The notes beneath the pieces were generated by a model, which made no database searches, had not been told where the DNA came from, and was given only the letters and a program-made list of their open reading frames with translations. From NCBI RefSeq assembly GCF_028864145.1, contig NZ_JARBHJ010000010.1:1-55220 (forward strand): DNA of 55,220 bases. Direction: 5' to 3'. Origin of the DNA: Actinotignum schaalii (lineage in GTDB: Bacteria > Actinomycetota > Actinomycetes > Actinomycetales > Actinomycetaceae). Shown here in pieces: positions 1-8,357 of this stretch. The position numbers and the translations under genes are program-made. Positions within the stretch are counted from its first letter, which is position 1. Each line of letters starts with the position of its first letter.

Positions 1-65
1 GTGGGGTATTCGAGTTGGGGGGCCGATGAGGGGCGCATAAAAGCTGTAAGTGGGCCCGGGGAAAT
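1..65. other. Unresolved left edge of transfer operon
   Basis: All three + frames are short here: frame 3 stops at 27-29, frame 2 stops at 38-40, and frame 1 stays open from the window edge to 315. One of them may be the last codons of an upstream conjugation gene cut by the window, but the stretch is too short to recognise. Confidence 0.3.
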
Positions 66-1376
66 TTGCGGAACCGGCGCCCCGCGGCCCGGCCCACCTC
101 GCGTGTCTCTCATCTTGCGGCTCGCCGCGCCGCGACGACACCGGCGACGTCGCCGGTACGCTCGGCATCGCTTGCGCGTTCGGGGTCGAGTGTCGTGCCC
201 GGACTGCGCCGGGCGACCCCGGGCAGTCGGCAGGCCCGGCGGGCTGGCAGGAAAGCGGGCAGGGCTACCGCTCACCGGGGTGGGTACCGGCCTAGGCTCG
301 CCTCCCGGGCATTGAATGCTGGGCGGGTGGTGTCCGTGAAAATCGCAGCCGCCATTGCGAGCACAGTATCCATGATCGCTGCCTCCCCGGTCTTGATAGC
401 CGGGCTGGTGGCCTCCATCATGATCATCGCGATTATCTCGTTCATCCCCAACTGGATCGTTAACCTCGTTGTCGATGATGAGCTTCCAGAGGTTGCTTTC
501 CCGATCCAAGACGACTACCCCTGGCGCGACAAAGTCAGGGATAGTAAAGGAAACGCGACGCCGGTGTTCAACACGGTGAATCCGGAAACGCTTTATTATT
601 TCGGGAATTGCACCGACTTCGTGTATTGGCGGGTGAACCGGGACATGGGTGGCGGGCCTGGTAAATGGGTCTACACCCACGGTGACCTAACCCCTGCTGG
701 TGGTAATGGCTCCCAGTGGGGAGATACCGCTAATTTGCCGGGCTGGCCTGTTATCAGTAACGCAAAAGACGTCAAAACCGGTGACGTCGTTTCGTTCAAG
801 TCTGGGGTGGCTGGGCATGACCACCCGGCCGGACACGTCGGGTATGCGGCCGCAAACACCGACGGCACCCTCCTCACGGAGAATTACGGTAACGCCGCCT
901 ACTACCTCGAGCGCTTCACCCACACCGATCTTCAGAAGTTCCTGGATGACGGGCGTATCGTTGTGCGTCGCAACCCAGACCTGGGTAGGCGGGCAGCGAC
1001 CGGTGAAATAGTTCGCGTGCCCGGCGGGTCGAGCGCAGTTCTGGATACGGCCCTCGCCTATCAAGGCGTGCCCTACGTGCACGGGGGACAATCCCCGAGC
1101 GGTTGGGACTGTATTGGGTTCGTTGCCTGGGTATATCGCCAGCACGGGGTGACCATCAACTACTTCGACACGACGGGTGTGTTGTCGTATGGGCGGCGCG
1201 TGCCTTATAGCCAAGCCAAGCCAGGAGACATTCTCTATTGGCCCGGGCACGTAGCGATCTCGCTAGGGGATGGCCGGAATGTTGCCGCGTGGAACGAAAA
1301 AATGGGGACAACGGTCGGCCCGGATTCGTGGTGCGGGGAAGAGCCTCCGGTTGTGATCCGCATGAGCGAAAACTAA
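66..1376 (+). CDS. CHAP + NlpC/P60 cell-wall hydrolase of conjugation apparatus
   Basis: Bifunctional peptidoglycan hydrolase that would open the wall for the type IV secretion channel, the role of Orf14/CwlT-like proteins in other Gram-positive ICEs. An Arg-rich cytoplasmic segment (about 90 residues) is followed by one membrane helix (about 92-128). A CHAP domain with GNCTDFV (Cys182) and GHVGYA (His257) comes next, then an NlpC/P60 domain with GWDCIGF (Cys348) and PGHVAI (His394). Both catalytic Cys/His sets are intact. The frame opens at a TTG at 66 after an in-frame stop at 27. GTG codons near 327 are alternative starts, but the Arg-rich segment has GC-rich third positions typical of coding sequence. 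The TrbL-like gene follows 15 bases downstream. Confidence 0.85.
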   Translation: MRNRRPAARPTSRVSHLAARRAATTPATSPVRSASLARSGSSVVPGLRRATPGSRQARRAGRKAGRATAHRGGYRPRLASRALNAGRVVSVKIAAAIASTVSMIAASPVLIAGLVASIMIIAIISFIPNWIVNLVVDDELPEVAFPIQDDYPWRDKVRDSKGNATPVFNTVNPETLYYFGNCTDFVYWRVNRDMGGGPGKWVYTHGDLTPAGGNGSQWGDTANLPGWPVISNAKDVKTGDVVSFKSGVAGHDHPAGHVGYAAANTDGTLLTENYGNAAYYLERFTHTDLQKFLDDGRIVVRRNPDLGRRAATGEIVRVPGGSSAVLDTALAYQGVPYVHGGQSPSGWDCIGFVAWVYRQHGVTINYFDTTGVLSYGRRVPYSQAKPGDILYWPGHVAISLGDGRNVAAWNEKMGTTVGPDSWCGEEPPVVIRMSEN

Positions 1377-1391
1377 CAGGGAGGGCTAGTT

Positions 1392-2228
1392 GTGGCTGGG
1401 ATTATTTTGGCGATGCTCACCGCGATTTTCGGCGGTAGCTTTGCGGGCGGGGTTGATGACCTGAAAACAGACATCGCCTCCTACAACCAGAGCGCTTTTG
1501 AGTTTTGCACGAGCCTCAATTCTGTTGCGGTAAAGCCTGTGGCGGCGACTATTCTCGCGATTATTCTCGTGCTCGAGCTAGCTAGGCTTTCTACCCGTTA
1601 TGAGGGAGACAGCAAGAGCGGCACCCAGCAGATCGCTCTCGCGTTGCTGAAAGCCGCGTTGATATTGATCGCAATAGCAAATGTCGATCTCATTTTGTCC
1701 TCGATTAATGAGGCGGGTGAGAAAATCACCGCCGGAGTAGTAGCGCAAAGCCCGGACACGGTTGCCGGGGGTGATCTTCCGGCGTCGGTGAAAACAGCGG
1801 TAGACGACCTCGGGATGGCCGATAAGGCGGGTCTTATGTTGGTGTTGTTCTTGCCGTGGCTGCTTTCCATTGTTGCCTCTATCGGCGTGAAAATCATCGT
1901 GTTGTTGCGTTTCGCGGAAATTTATATTTTGAGTGCGGCCGCAACTCTTCCGCTTGTTTTCCTCTCGCACCCGGAGACGAAAAGCATCGGCGTGGGATAT
2001 TTGCGGCGTTACGCCGGTGCGGTCTTGCATGGCGTGGTTATCATCTTGTGCATCACGATTTACTCGTATTTCCAAGTGGAGATGGTGGACGTGAATAGTT
2101 TGACGGGGGATAACATGCTCTCCACCTTGACGGCGAATTTGGCGGGGTTGATTGCTGGCCCGGTATTCTTCCTCACCTTGCTGTTCGGTTCCTCGCGCAT
2201 GGCTAAAGCATTCCTCGGAGAAGGATAA
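1392..2228 (+). CDS. TrbL/VirB6-like conjugal transfer membrane protein
   Basis: Polytopic membrane protein of 278 residues, probably the channel (VirB6/TrbL) component of the type IV secretion system. Hydrophobic segments lie near the N-terminus and at about residues 55-75, 88-110, 145-185, 205-230 and 248-270. The GTG start at 1392 is preceded by GGGAGG about 7 bases upstream. It follows the hydrolase gene, and its TAA overlaps the ATG of the tiny downstream gene (TAATG). Assignment rests on topology and context rather than a sharp motif. Confidence 0.65.
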   Translation: MAGIILAMLTAIFGGSFAGGVDDLKTDIASYNQSAFEFCTSLNSVAVKPVAATILAIILVLELARLSTRYEGDSKSGTQQIALALLKAALILIAIANVDLILSSINEAGEKITAGVVAQSPDTVAGGDLPASVKTAVDDLGMADKAGLMLVLFLPWLLSIVASIGVKIIVLLRFAEIYILSAAATLPLVFLSHPETKSIGVGYLRRYAGAVLHGVVIILCITIYSYFQVEMVDVNSLTGDNMLSTLTANLAGLIAGPVFFLTLLFGSSRMAKAFLGEG

Positions 2229-2322
2229 TGTCGACGGATAGTGAGCTATAGACACTAAAGATTTCCGGTTCGTGAAACCAGGATTCTTTGTGTCGGGAGA
2301 CCCTTTAGAAGAGAGCGATTAA
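2228..2322 (+). pseudogene. Tiny frameshifted gene at end of transfer operon
   Basis: ATG at 2228 overlaps the TAA of the TrbL-like gene and reads MSTDSEL before a TAG at 2249. The next frame, from 2251, reads 23 natural-looking codons starting DTKDFRFVKPG to a TAA at 2320. Removing the duplicated TA in CTATAG would join both parts into one 30-residue acidic peptide. It looks like a small gene, or the remnant of a longer one, broken by a two-base insertion. No family is recognised. Confidence 0.45.
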
Positions 2323-2338
2323 ACCCGACTGGTTGCGG

Positions 2339-4024
2339 TTACACATTTGGTGCTTCGAGTTTTTTCGAGTAGAAAGGGTCAAGGCCACGCAGAAAATACA
2401 AGCAGTAGTCGGCCCTCATGTGGGCAATCTCGTCGGGTGTCATGAGTTCACGCCCGAGGCGTTTGTGGCCGCGTGTCCAGTTTCCGTTCCTGCCCCGGCT
2501 CTCAGAAACATCTGTGGTGGTGATCGTTTGCTTGCCGAGCATCTTCGAGAAGTATTCGGTGGTGGAGCGTTCTTGTCCGCCGAGGAAGAGGATTGAGTCG
2601 CAGTTGCCGACGATGGTGTCCCAGTCTTCCTTATAGAGCGCTTTGCCCTGCGCCATGTTCTGGACGATCACGGATACGGAGATGGCACGGGAGCGCATGA
2701 CCGCAATCTTCCGCTCAAAAGACGGAATCCTGCCAATATTCGCGAACTCGTCCATAAACACCTGGAGTTGAACAGGAAGCCGTCGTGAAGCTTCGTGGTC
2801 GGCGATATAAATATTCGTTTCGAAGAGTTGCTCGAAGAAAATGGATGCGAGGAAGTTGAAGGCGGCGTGGGTGTCAGGGATGATCAAAAACAGCGCCGTC
2901 TTCTCCAAGCCGATGCGTTCGAGGTGGAGGGTATCGGTAGAAAGAAGTGTCCGCATGGGTGCCATGTGGAGGGGTGCACACCGCACTCCGAGGGAGATAA
3001 TCACTGATTTTTTGGTTTCTCCCGCGCCTTGCAAATAGGTATTGTATTGGGAGGCGGCGAAGCGTAGCCCGTCGATCGCGGCTAAAGCTTCGGGGGAGAA
3101 GATGTCTTGGGTGGGGTCTTGGCGGGCTATTTCTGCTTCCTGGATTAGCTCGCTGGTTGCTTCGAAGAGCAGATCGACGTCGGACTTGCTCTCGTCTTCT
3201 TTTTCGAATGCTTGCATTTGCGCGAGCAGGTCGACGATATCGATGAGCGTGCCGGTGTTGCCTTTCGTGTAGTAGATATAGGCAACCAGGGCGGTGAGGA
3301 GTGCGCGTTCTGCTTTTTCCCAGAAGTCACTCGAGGTGGCGGGTTTGCGCCCGGTGGTATTCGAGATGAAGTTTTCGACGAGGATACTGATATCGATTTC
3401 ACCGCGGGCATCTTTGAAGTAGGAGAGCGGGTTGAAGTTGGCGGAGAGGTTGAAGTCGACGAGGTTGAAGCATCGCACCTTGTATCCAGCGGCTTCGAGG
3501 TGGGAGCGTGTTTGGGCATAGAGTTCGCCTTTGGGGTCAGTGACCGCGAACGACGTATTGAATTGCGCGAGGTTGGGTAAAACGTAATAGCGGGATTTAC
3601 CTGACCCGGATCCACCAACAACGAGGGCGTTGAGATTGCGTTGGGTTTTCCGACCGTCTAGGGACAAGCGCTCGGTGCGAGTAAAAAGCAGGTTGTTCGT
3701 ATAGGTTTTGTCGCGGTAGGGGCGGATCGCGGCCTGGGTGGCGAAGCGCGCGGAGCCGTGCTCGGCGCCGTCGCGGCGGGTGCCTTTCATCGTTTTTTGG
3801 TAGAGGGCACTCAGGCCAATTGCGGCCGCAAGACACAATCCGACGGCGGCGTCGATCTCATGAAAAGAGACGTGGAAAGGCCGCTCAAGGAGATCGAGGT
3901 AGAAGCGGTCGAGAATATCCGTGAGTGGCAGTTCGGCTTCGATGTCGCTGCGTACCTGGAAACAGACCTTGTTGCCCGACCAGAAGGCGAGGAGGAGGCC
4001 GAGGATAGTGAGGATGTAGGTCAT
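2339..4024 (-). CDS. VirD4/TcpA-type conjugative coupling protein
   Basis: Type IV coupling ATPase that connects the relaxosome to the secretion channel at the membrane. 561 residues: two N-terminal membrane helices (about 3-20 and 57-76), Walker A in VVGGSGSGKSR (about 136-145), and Walker B in VFMDEFANIG, typical of the TraG/VirD4 family. Its start overlaps the end of the upstream 147-residue gene by 4 bases (ATGA), so it is the last gene of the mobilisation operon. It is convergent with the secretion genes to its left. Confidence 0.93.
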   Translation of the reverse strand: MTYILTILGLLLAFWSGNKVCFQVRSDIEAELPLTDILDRFYLDLLERPFHVSFHEIDAAVGLCLAAAIGLSALYQKTMKGTRRDGAEHGSARFATQAAIRPYRDKTYTNNLLFTRTERLSLDGRKTQRNLNALVVGGSGSGKSRYYVLPNLAQFNTSFAVTDPKGELYAQTRSHLEAAGYKVRCFNLVDFNLSANFNPLSYFKDARGEIDISILVENFISNTTGRKPATSSDFWEKAERALLTALVAYIYYTKGNTGTLIDIVDLLAQMQAFEKEDESKSDVDLLFEATSELIQEAEIARQDPTQDIFSPEALAAIDGLRFAASQYNTYLQGAGETKKSVIISLGVRCAPLHMAPMRTLLSTDTLHLERIGLEKTALFLIIPDTHAAFNFLASIFFEQLFETNIYIADHEASRRLPVQLQVFMDEFANIGRIPSFERKIAVMRSRAISVSVIVQNMAQGKALYKEDWDTIVGNCDSILFLGGQERSTTEYFSKMLGKQTITTTDVSESRGRNGNWTRGHKRLGRELMTPDEIAHMRADYCLYFLRGLDPFYSKKLEAPNV

Positions 4025-4464
4025 TGGTGTGCTTTCTTTTTCGCGCGGGTCTCGATCACAGCCGCAATATCAGCCCGGCCCTCATAAGTGAAAGAAACCC
4101 GCGGGATTTCCTGGGTGTCGGCAAGGTCGGGAGTGGAAGCGGTAGATGCGAGTGGCGGTGGGTGTGACGTCGTAAGAACAGAGACACCCACACCATCGGC
4201 GTCACCGACATCGGTCGTTGGTGTGCGTAGGCGGGTGAGGGTGTCGAAGATAGCGTGGGGGTCGATGGCCGTGTCGATCAAACACAAGCCAGGCTCGCGG
4301 TAAACAAGCGCTTCCACATTGGCGGGCAATAGGCGGGCGACATCGGGATGAGTGGGGGCCTCGGCTAGCGTGAGCGCGGTCAAGGGAGCGTGACCGCGTA
4401 GGAGCTGGGCGAGGGCGCGCTCTGCTGGCTCGCCCGTGATGAGCGTGAACGTCCCGCGGGTCAT
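4021..4464 (-). CDS. Unknown small protein of mobilisation operon
   Basis: 147 residues, rich in Ala, Thr, Pro and Leu, with no membrane segment or recognised motif. The N-terminal half looks globular (alternating hydrophobic stretches such as LTALTLAEAP), the middle is a Thr/Ser/Pro/Asp-rich linker, and the C-terminus is Lys-rich (ETRAKKKAHQ). It overlaps both neighbours by 4 bases, so it is translationally coupled between the SSB-like gene and the coupling protein. This suggests a role in the relaxosome or in substrate delivery. Confidence 0.6.
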   Translation of the reverse strand: MTRGTFTLITGEPAERALAQLLRGHAPLTALTLAEAPTHPDVARLLPANVEALVYREPGLCLIDTAIDPHAIFDTLTRLRTPTTDVGDADGVGVSVLTTSHPPPLASTASTPDLADTQEIPRVSFTYEGRADIAAVIETRAKKKAHQ

Positions 4465-4733
4465 GGCGTGCTCCAGTCCGGGAAATAGTCGGGGGCTAGT
4501 GAATAGGGGGCGAGGAATATGCCGCCGTCTTCGCCTTGCTCGATTGCTCCGTAGGCAAGTACTTGAGTGCCGCGCTGTAATGCGAGTTCTTCGCCGAGGT
4601 AGCGGGCGAGGCGGCCACTAGCTATCACTGTGGTTTTGATAGCAGCCTGCGTTTCGATAATGAACCGCAAGGAGGTGTGTTCGAGGTTCCATTGTGGGGT
4701 GTTGGCGATAGTGCCGGCACAGAAAATATCCAC
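4461..4733 (-). CDS. SSB-like OB-fold protein
   Basis: 90 residues whose layout resembles single-stranded DNA-binding proteins: an opening beta strand (FCAGTIANTPQW), a strand with LRFIIETQ, then GRLARYLGEELALQRGTQVLAYGAI, which matches the SSB pattern of a helix followed by KGD-V-V-G. Such short OB-fold proteins are common in conjugative modules, where they could coat the transferred strand. It overlaps the next gene by 4 bases and lies 6 bases after the PcfB-like gene. The acidic C-terminal tip of housekeeping SSB is absent. Confidence 0.6.
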   Translation of the reverse strand: MDIFCAGTIANTPQWNLEHTSLRFIIETQAAIKTTVIASGRLARYLGEELALQRGTQVLAYGAIEQGEDGGIFLAPYSLAPDYFPDWSTP

Positions 4734-4739
4734 GGGATT

Positions 4740-5570
4740 CTACCGGCCCATCTTTTTCGAGACCACCTGGGCAGGCACAGGCGGACGCCCGTTGAGTGCG
4801 GCTTTTTTGGCTCGGGCTTTCTTCTCAATAGCACGCGCCACATCGCTGCGGGTCTGGATTTTTTCTTTCGTGACCGGTTTCTTTCCCGGCGCGGCCTCTG
4901 ACGTCGGCACCGTAGCGGTGGGCGTCGCGTCTGACGTCGGCAGTGTCTCCGACGTCGCCGGTGCCTGGGGTGTCTGGCTTTCCGAGGCAGACAGAGCGGC
5001 GGCGTCGGCGTTCGGGGTGGTATCGGCGGGTTGGGTGACGTCGCCGGTTTGCGCGGGCGCGTCTGCTTCTGGTGCTTTCTCGTCTTTCTTGGATGCCGTC
5101 TTCTCAGGTGTGTCTTTTTCCGGCGTATCTTTTTCGGTGCCCGGCTTGCTCTGGCTAGCCTGTTGCCGCGTGGGGGTGAGGTCGGCTTCGATGCGGGCCA
5201 AGGCGTGTTGCATGAGCGCCACGTCGCTTCCTTGGAAGTGGACGAAGTAGCCTTCTCCGGCACGCTCGAGCGCGAAGTCGATGCCGGTGCGCCGCAAGTA
5301 TTTTTTGAGAGCGGCAAGGTTTTCCGGGGTGATCTCGGCCGAGTGGAGATCCCCACCTTTGCGCTGGAGCGTTTTGATGGTCATGCGGCCATGGTCACGC
5401 TGACTGGGCGCGACGCCTTTCATTTTGGCGAGGTGTTTGAGGCCGCCTTGGGCGGTGAGCCGAACGGCCTGGACGGAATTCGTGAGGAAGTAGCCGGTGA
5501 TTTTTAGGCCAGCTTGCAGGAGTGTTGCCGTAACTGTATTGGCGATTTGTTCGCCTCCCATAATACTCAT
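4740..5570 (-). CDS. PcfB-like DUF3801 mobilisation accessory protein
   Basis: 276 residues. The N-terminal 150 resemble the DUF3801/PcfB family of Gram-positive conjugative plasmids, in which PcfB links relaxase and coupling protein. A glycine-rich MSIMGGEQIANTV start is followed by RLTAQGGLKHLAKM and a domain with IDFALERAGEGYFVHFQ. The C-terminal half is a disordered, repetitive Thr/Ala/Pro/Asp/Glu-rich tail containing repeated TSD- and SET-type units, ending in a basic patch. It overlaps the relaxase stop by 4 bases. Confidence 0.75.
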   Translation of the reverse strand: MSIMGGEQIANTVTATLLQAGLKITGYFLTNSVQAVRLTAQGGLKHLAKMKGVAPSQRDHGRMTIKTLQRKGGDLHSAEITPENLAALKKYLRRTGIDFALERAGEGYFVHFQGSDVALMQHALARIEADLTPTRQQASQSKPGTEKDTPEKDTPEKTASKKDEKAPEADAPAQTGDVTQPADTTPNADAAALSASESQTPQAPATSETLPTSDATPTATVPTSEAAPGKKPVTKEKIQTRSDVARAIEKKARAKKAALNGRPPVPAQVVSKKMGR

Positions 5571-6967
5571 TTGGTGATGTCCTTTCCTTGGATCCTGGTT
5601 TGGGTGCGTTGGTCGATTCTTTTGAGTGCGGTCTCAAGCGTGGTGATGCGGGTGGTGGTGCGGTCGATCTTCCGATCAATAACCTCACTCGACTTTCCTT
5701 CATCAAGCGTGGCTTGGCGTTCGATAACGAGGCTCGCGTTTTTCTCGACGAGGTTATCGCGCTCAAGGCGAAGCTCATCGCGGTATGCGGTGAGTTCGCT
5801 TGTGCCCATATGTACGGCGCGGGCGGTGAGGTTCACGACGTCTGCCCGTGCTCGTAGCTTTTCGCACTGGTTGTCGATGGCGGCGAAGTAGGCGCGCTGG
5901 GCCGGTGTTTTCCCGCGCGGTATCTTCCCCGTAATCAAAGCTGGGGGTGCGTTCACGGGGAGAGTAAAGAACGTATAGAGCTGCCGTGGGGTGATCTGGG
6001 TGTGGAACGAAAAGTCTTTCGTGTTGATGATGGTCAGCTCGGCACCCGCGTCAATATAGAGCCGGTAGGCGCCCCCACTATCAGAGATAGCCGAGGCTGG
6101 GAGCACGAGGGCGAGACTGCCACGCGTTCCGGGTAGGAGTACTTCGATGGTGCCGTCCTCACGCATCTCGATAAGGTGTTTTTGGGCGACGTATTCGAAG
6201 ACCTGGGTGCGCCCGAGGCGCGCGCGTAGCGCGGCTGGGGTGTAGGGTGCACCGAGCTTTGCACCTCTGATAGATCGCTTCGTGCCAGGGAGCGTGAAGA
6301 GGATGTGTTGGCCTTTGGTTTCCATTTTGATACCGCGGGCGACGAGTTCGGTTTGGAATCCCTCCCAGGTAGCGGTCTCGCTAATGGCGGCGTCGATGAG
6401 GCGCCGCAGATCGTCTTTACGCGAGTCGCCACGCGCTTGGGCATAAAGGTCACCGATGTTGTTATCGCGTCCGTGTCCGCGCCTGTTCTTGATGACTGAC
6501 AGACCGTGCTGCCGGCAGAGTTTGTCGGATAGCTCGCGGATGTCATAGACACGGGTCTTCGGGCAACGCCAGCGCTTCCACGTGTCGCGGTTGACGGGGT
6601 TGAAAAGAATGTGGTTGTGGATGTGGTCTTTATCCACATGCGTTGCCACTACGTAATCATGGGCGTCTCCTAACAGCTCGTGAATCAATTCCATTCCGAT
6701 ATCGTGTGCCTCGTTGGCATCTGCTTCTCCGGGCTTGAAAGATTGAATGAGGTGGTGGGCGAGAACGCTCCCAGGCCGGCCAACACTCTTATGGAACGAT
6801 GCCTCGGCGTGGGTGGCCATGAAGCCTTTCGTGATATCTTCAGGCACCCACGACAGGCCCGCATTCGAAGAAACAAGAAGATGCCCGTTGGTCTTGTATG
6901 CCTGGCATACATAGTCCACTGCCTTACCGAGCGTCGTCTTGATCTGGGTCAGTTTCGTTACCGCCAC
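5567..6967 (-). CDS. MOBP-type relaxase
   Basis: Relaxase/mobilisation nuclease (MobA/VirD2 family) that nicks oriT and pilots the strand. The metal-binding motif III HVDKDHIHNH is intact, and a plausible catalytic Tyr lies in YVCQAYK near the N-terminus. The C-terminal third is a coiled-coil-rich charged region. The start chosen is the GTG at 6967, with GGAGG five bases upstream. The frame is open to 7057, but that extension lies inside mobC. It gives 466 residues and overlaps the mobC end by 44 bases. Confidence 0.92.
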   Translation of the reverse strand: MAVTKLTQIKTTLGKAVDYVCQAYKTNGHLLVSSNAGLSWVPEDITKGFMATHAEASFHKSVGRPGSVLAHHLIQSFKPGEADANEAHDIGMELIHELLGDAHDYVVATHVDKDHIHNHILFNPVNRDTWKRWRCPKTRVYDIRELSDKLCRQHGLSVIKNRRGHGRDNNIGDLYAQARGDSRKDDLRRLIDAAISETATWEGFQTELVARGIKMETKGQHILFTLPGTKRSIRGAKLGAPYTPAALRARLGRTQVFEYVAQKHLIEMREDGTIEVLLPGTRGSLALVLPASAISDSGGAYRLYIDAGAELTIINTKDFSFHTQITPRQLYTFFTLPVNAPPALITGKIPRGKTPAQRAYFAAIDNQCEKLRARADVVNLTARAVHMGTSELTAYRDELRLERDNLVEKNASLVIERQATLDEGKSSEVIDRKIDRTTTRITTLETALKRIDQRTQTRIQGKDITK

Positions 6968-7316
6968 GGCCGCCTCCAGAGGTGAATCTTTCGATGAGAG
7001 TCCTGCTTTGTTCCATGAGTTTTCTGGCTGCCTCAACCTGCTCAAAAGACGCCACATGAGCAGAGTTCACGTTGCGTGCGATTTGGTTGAGGTTCACGCC
7101 TAGCCTGTTCAGCTCTCTCAGGAGTGCTTCCGCCTGCGGGCCTCGGTCTGGCCTGGTTGGTATGGGCCGGCCGAGCAGTAGTGTGCGCGTGAACGCAGAA
7201 AAGTTAGTGTGGCCCAGGGAGCGCATCCGCGCTTCCACCCGCATCCATTCTTCAGCGTCGAAATAGAGATGCTTCTCTATACGGCGCTTCCTCCCGGAGG
7301 ATGGCGCGCTTGTCAC
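6924..7316 (-). CDS. mobC: MobC-like relaxosome protein
   Basis: 130 residues. An N-terminal ribbon-helix-helix-like segment (KHLYFDAEEWMRVEARMRSLG) is followed by the MobC family signature LLRELNRLGVNLNQIARNVN, and a Gly/Asp-rich tail. It would bind oriT and help the relaxase open it. The start is a GTG with a perfect AAGGAGG four bases upstream. First gene of the - strand mobilisation operon, facing the putative oriT. Confidence 0.9.
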   Translation of the reverse strand: MTSAPSSGRKRRIEKHLYFDAEEWMRVEARMRSLGHTNFSAFTRTLLLGRPIPTRPDRGPQAEALLRELNRLGVNLNQIARNVNSAHVASFEQVEAARKLMEQSRTLIERFTSGGGRGGNETDPDQDDAR

Positions 7317-7348
7317 GCTTCCTCCTTAACGGGTTTGGGTGTCCCCAT

Positions 7349-7377
7349 ACTATATCACCCCGCGGCGGCGGGCAAGC
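7349..7377 (-). promoter_or_regulatory. Probable mobC operon promoter
   Basis: On the - strand a TATAGT hexamer (7349-7354) lies about 33 bases before the mobC start. A weak -35 (CTTGCC) sits 16 bases further upstream. It is the only good -10 in the spacer next to mobC. Confidence 0.4.
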
Positions 7378-7602
7378 GCATTTGTATCCTCAAATGCTAA
7401 GCTTGCTAAGCCGGTCGGCTAGGGCTAAAGTCACGGCCCGTAGGGGCGACTTTCGTTCCTCGCTCCGTGAAAGTTTTTTCACGGGGTAGCCGGCCTGGCC
7501 AGCGGAAAAGATACACGCCGCCGGCGTGTATTCCGCTAGCCAAGCGAAGCTTGGCGCCACGTCTTGCGTGGCATAGCGTGTGGACATTTCATGTCCACAC
7601 GC
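7378..7602. other. Putative oriT: cluster of inverted repeats beside mobC
   Basis: The gene-free 568 bases between mobC and the next gene hold a run of inverted repeats. GCATTT/AAATGC (7378-7397) enclose GTATCCTC, which resembles the MOBP nic core TATCCTG. ATACACGCCG/CGGCGTGTAT lies near 7510-7530, and GCCAAGC/GCTTGGC near 7540-7556. A perfect 12-base pair GCGTGTGGACAT/ATGTCCACACGC sits at 7576-7602. This arrangement next to mobC and relaxase is what oriT usually looks like. The nic position is inferred. Confidence 0.5.
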
Positions 7603-7884
7603 AGCCCAGACGGTCAGATGATTGTGGCGCACCCGCCGTGCCATTATAGCATTATTTTGTGGTGCGGAGTGGGTGGGAAAATGGTACAGAGCAGCGCCGG
7701 CAGCGCACATAGCTGGGTAGCGTTTTTGGTGGTGGGTGGGTTCATTTTTTAGATCAAAAATGACACGCACTCCGGCGGTAAACGTGGTGGCGTTGGTGGT
7801 GGGCGCGCGGGGCGCGTGGAATGGAAGAGTGGTGGGTGGTAATATTTTGTTTCGGGAACTTACGCCACACCGACAGGTATTGAA

Positions 7885-8289
7885 GTGGTGGTTGTGGTGA
7901 GGAAGAAAATAGCGGCCTTGAAAGACAGCCCGCTGATCGCTCCGGATTACGCAAAGCTGGAAAAGCGCATCGGTGCGGTCTCGGATTTCGAGAAAAGGCT
8001 GGGTGAATTGCGCGAGCTGCGAGCAACGCTCGTGGACTTACGCGGCGTGCTGGTTGAGTCGGGTTTGCCGGTCAAACAGATCGTGCAAGCGTTCGCGCTT
8101 GATAATAATGAGCGCCGCCTTTTGCTCAAAAAATACCGCAATGCGGGCACGGAAAACGCGGGCGAGGGTAACGCCCCGGGCGCGGACAGTGACTCGAATA
8201 CCGGCGACGATGAGGCGAGGCCTGAACATCAAAGCGGTGTCGATGGGGGCGAAAATGTCGGCGTGAGTGAACACTTCCCGCAACAATAA
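7885..8289 (+). CDS. Small coiled-coil protein beside oriT, unknown
   Basis: 134 residues. Residues 20-60 form amphipathic helices (FEKRLGELRELRATLVDLRGVL), and 60-90 contain a possible helix-turn-helix-like stretch (LPVKQIVQAFALDNNERRLLLKKY). The last 45 residues are acidic and disordered. Of several consecutive GTG start candidates, 7885 is the longest. No strong ribosome binding site is visible, so 7888, 7894 or 7897 are possible. Its position between oriT and the helicase suggests an accessory role in transfer or its control. Confidence 0.6.
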   Translation: MVVVVRKKIAALKDSPLIAPDYAKLEKRIGAVSDFEKRLGELRELRATLVDLRGVLVESGLPVKQIVQAFALDNNERRLLLKKYRNAGTENAGEGNAPGADSDSNTGDDEARPEHQSGVDGGENVGVSEHFPQQ

Positions 8290-8301
8290 CGGAAGCTATA
8301 A

Positions 8302-8346
8302 GGTAAGGGCCGTACCGCGCACACCGCGCGCGGTACGGGCCTTACC
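8302..8346. terminator. Bidirectional hairpin between convergent genes
   Basis: 19-base arms with one mismatch (8302-8320 and 8328-8346, seven-base loop) between two convergent genes. There is no T run directly after it on the + strand; a TTTTAT follows at 8355. Probably stops transcription from both sides. Confidence 0.65.
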
Positions 8347-8357
8347 GTGCTCGCGTT

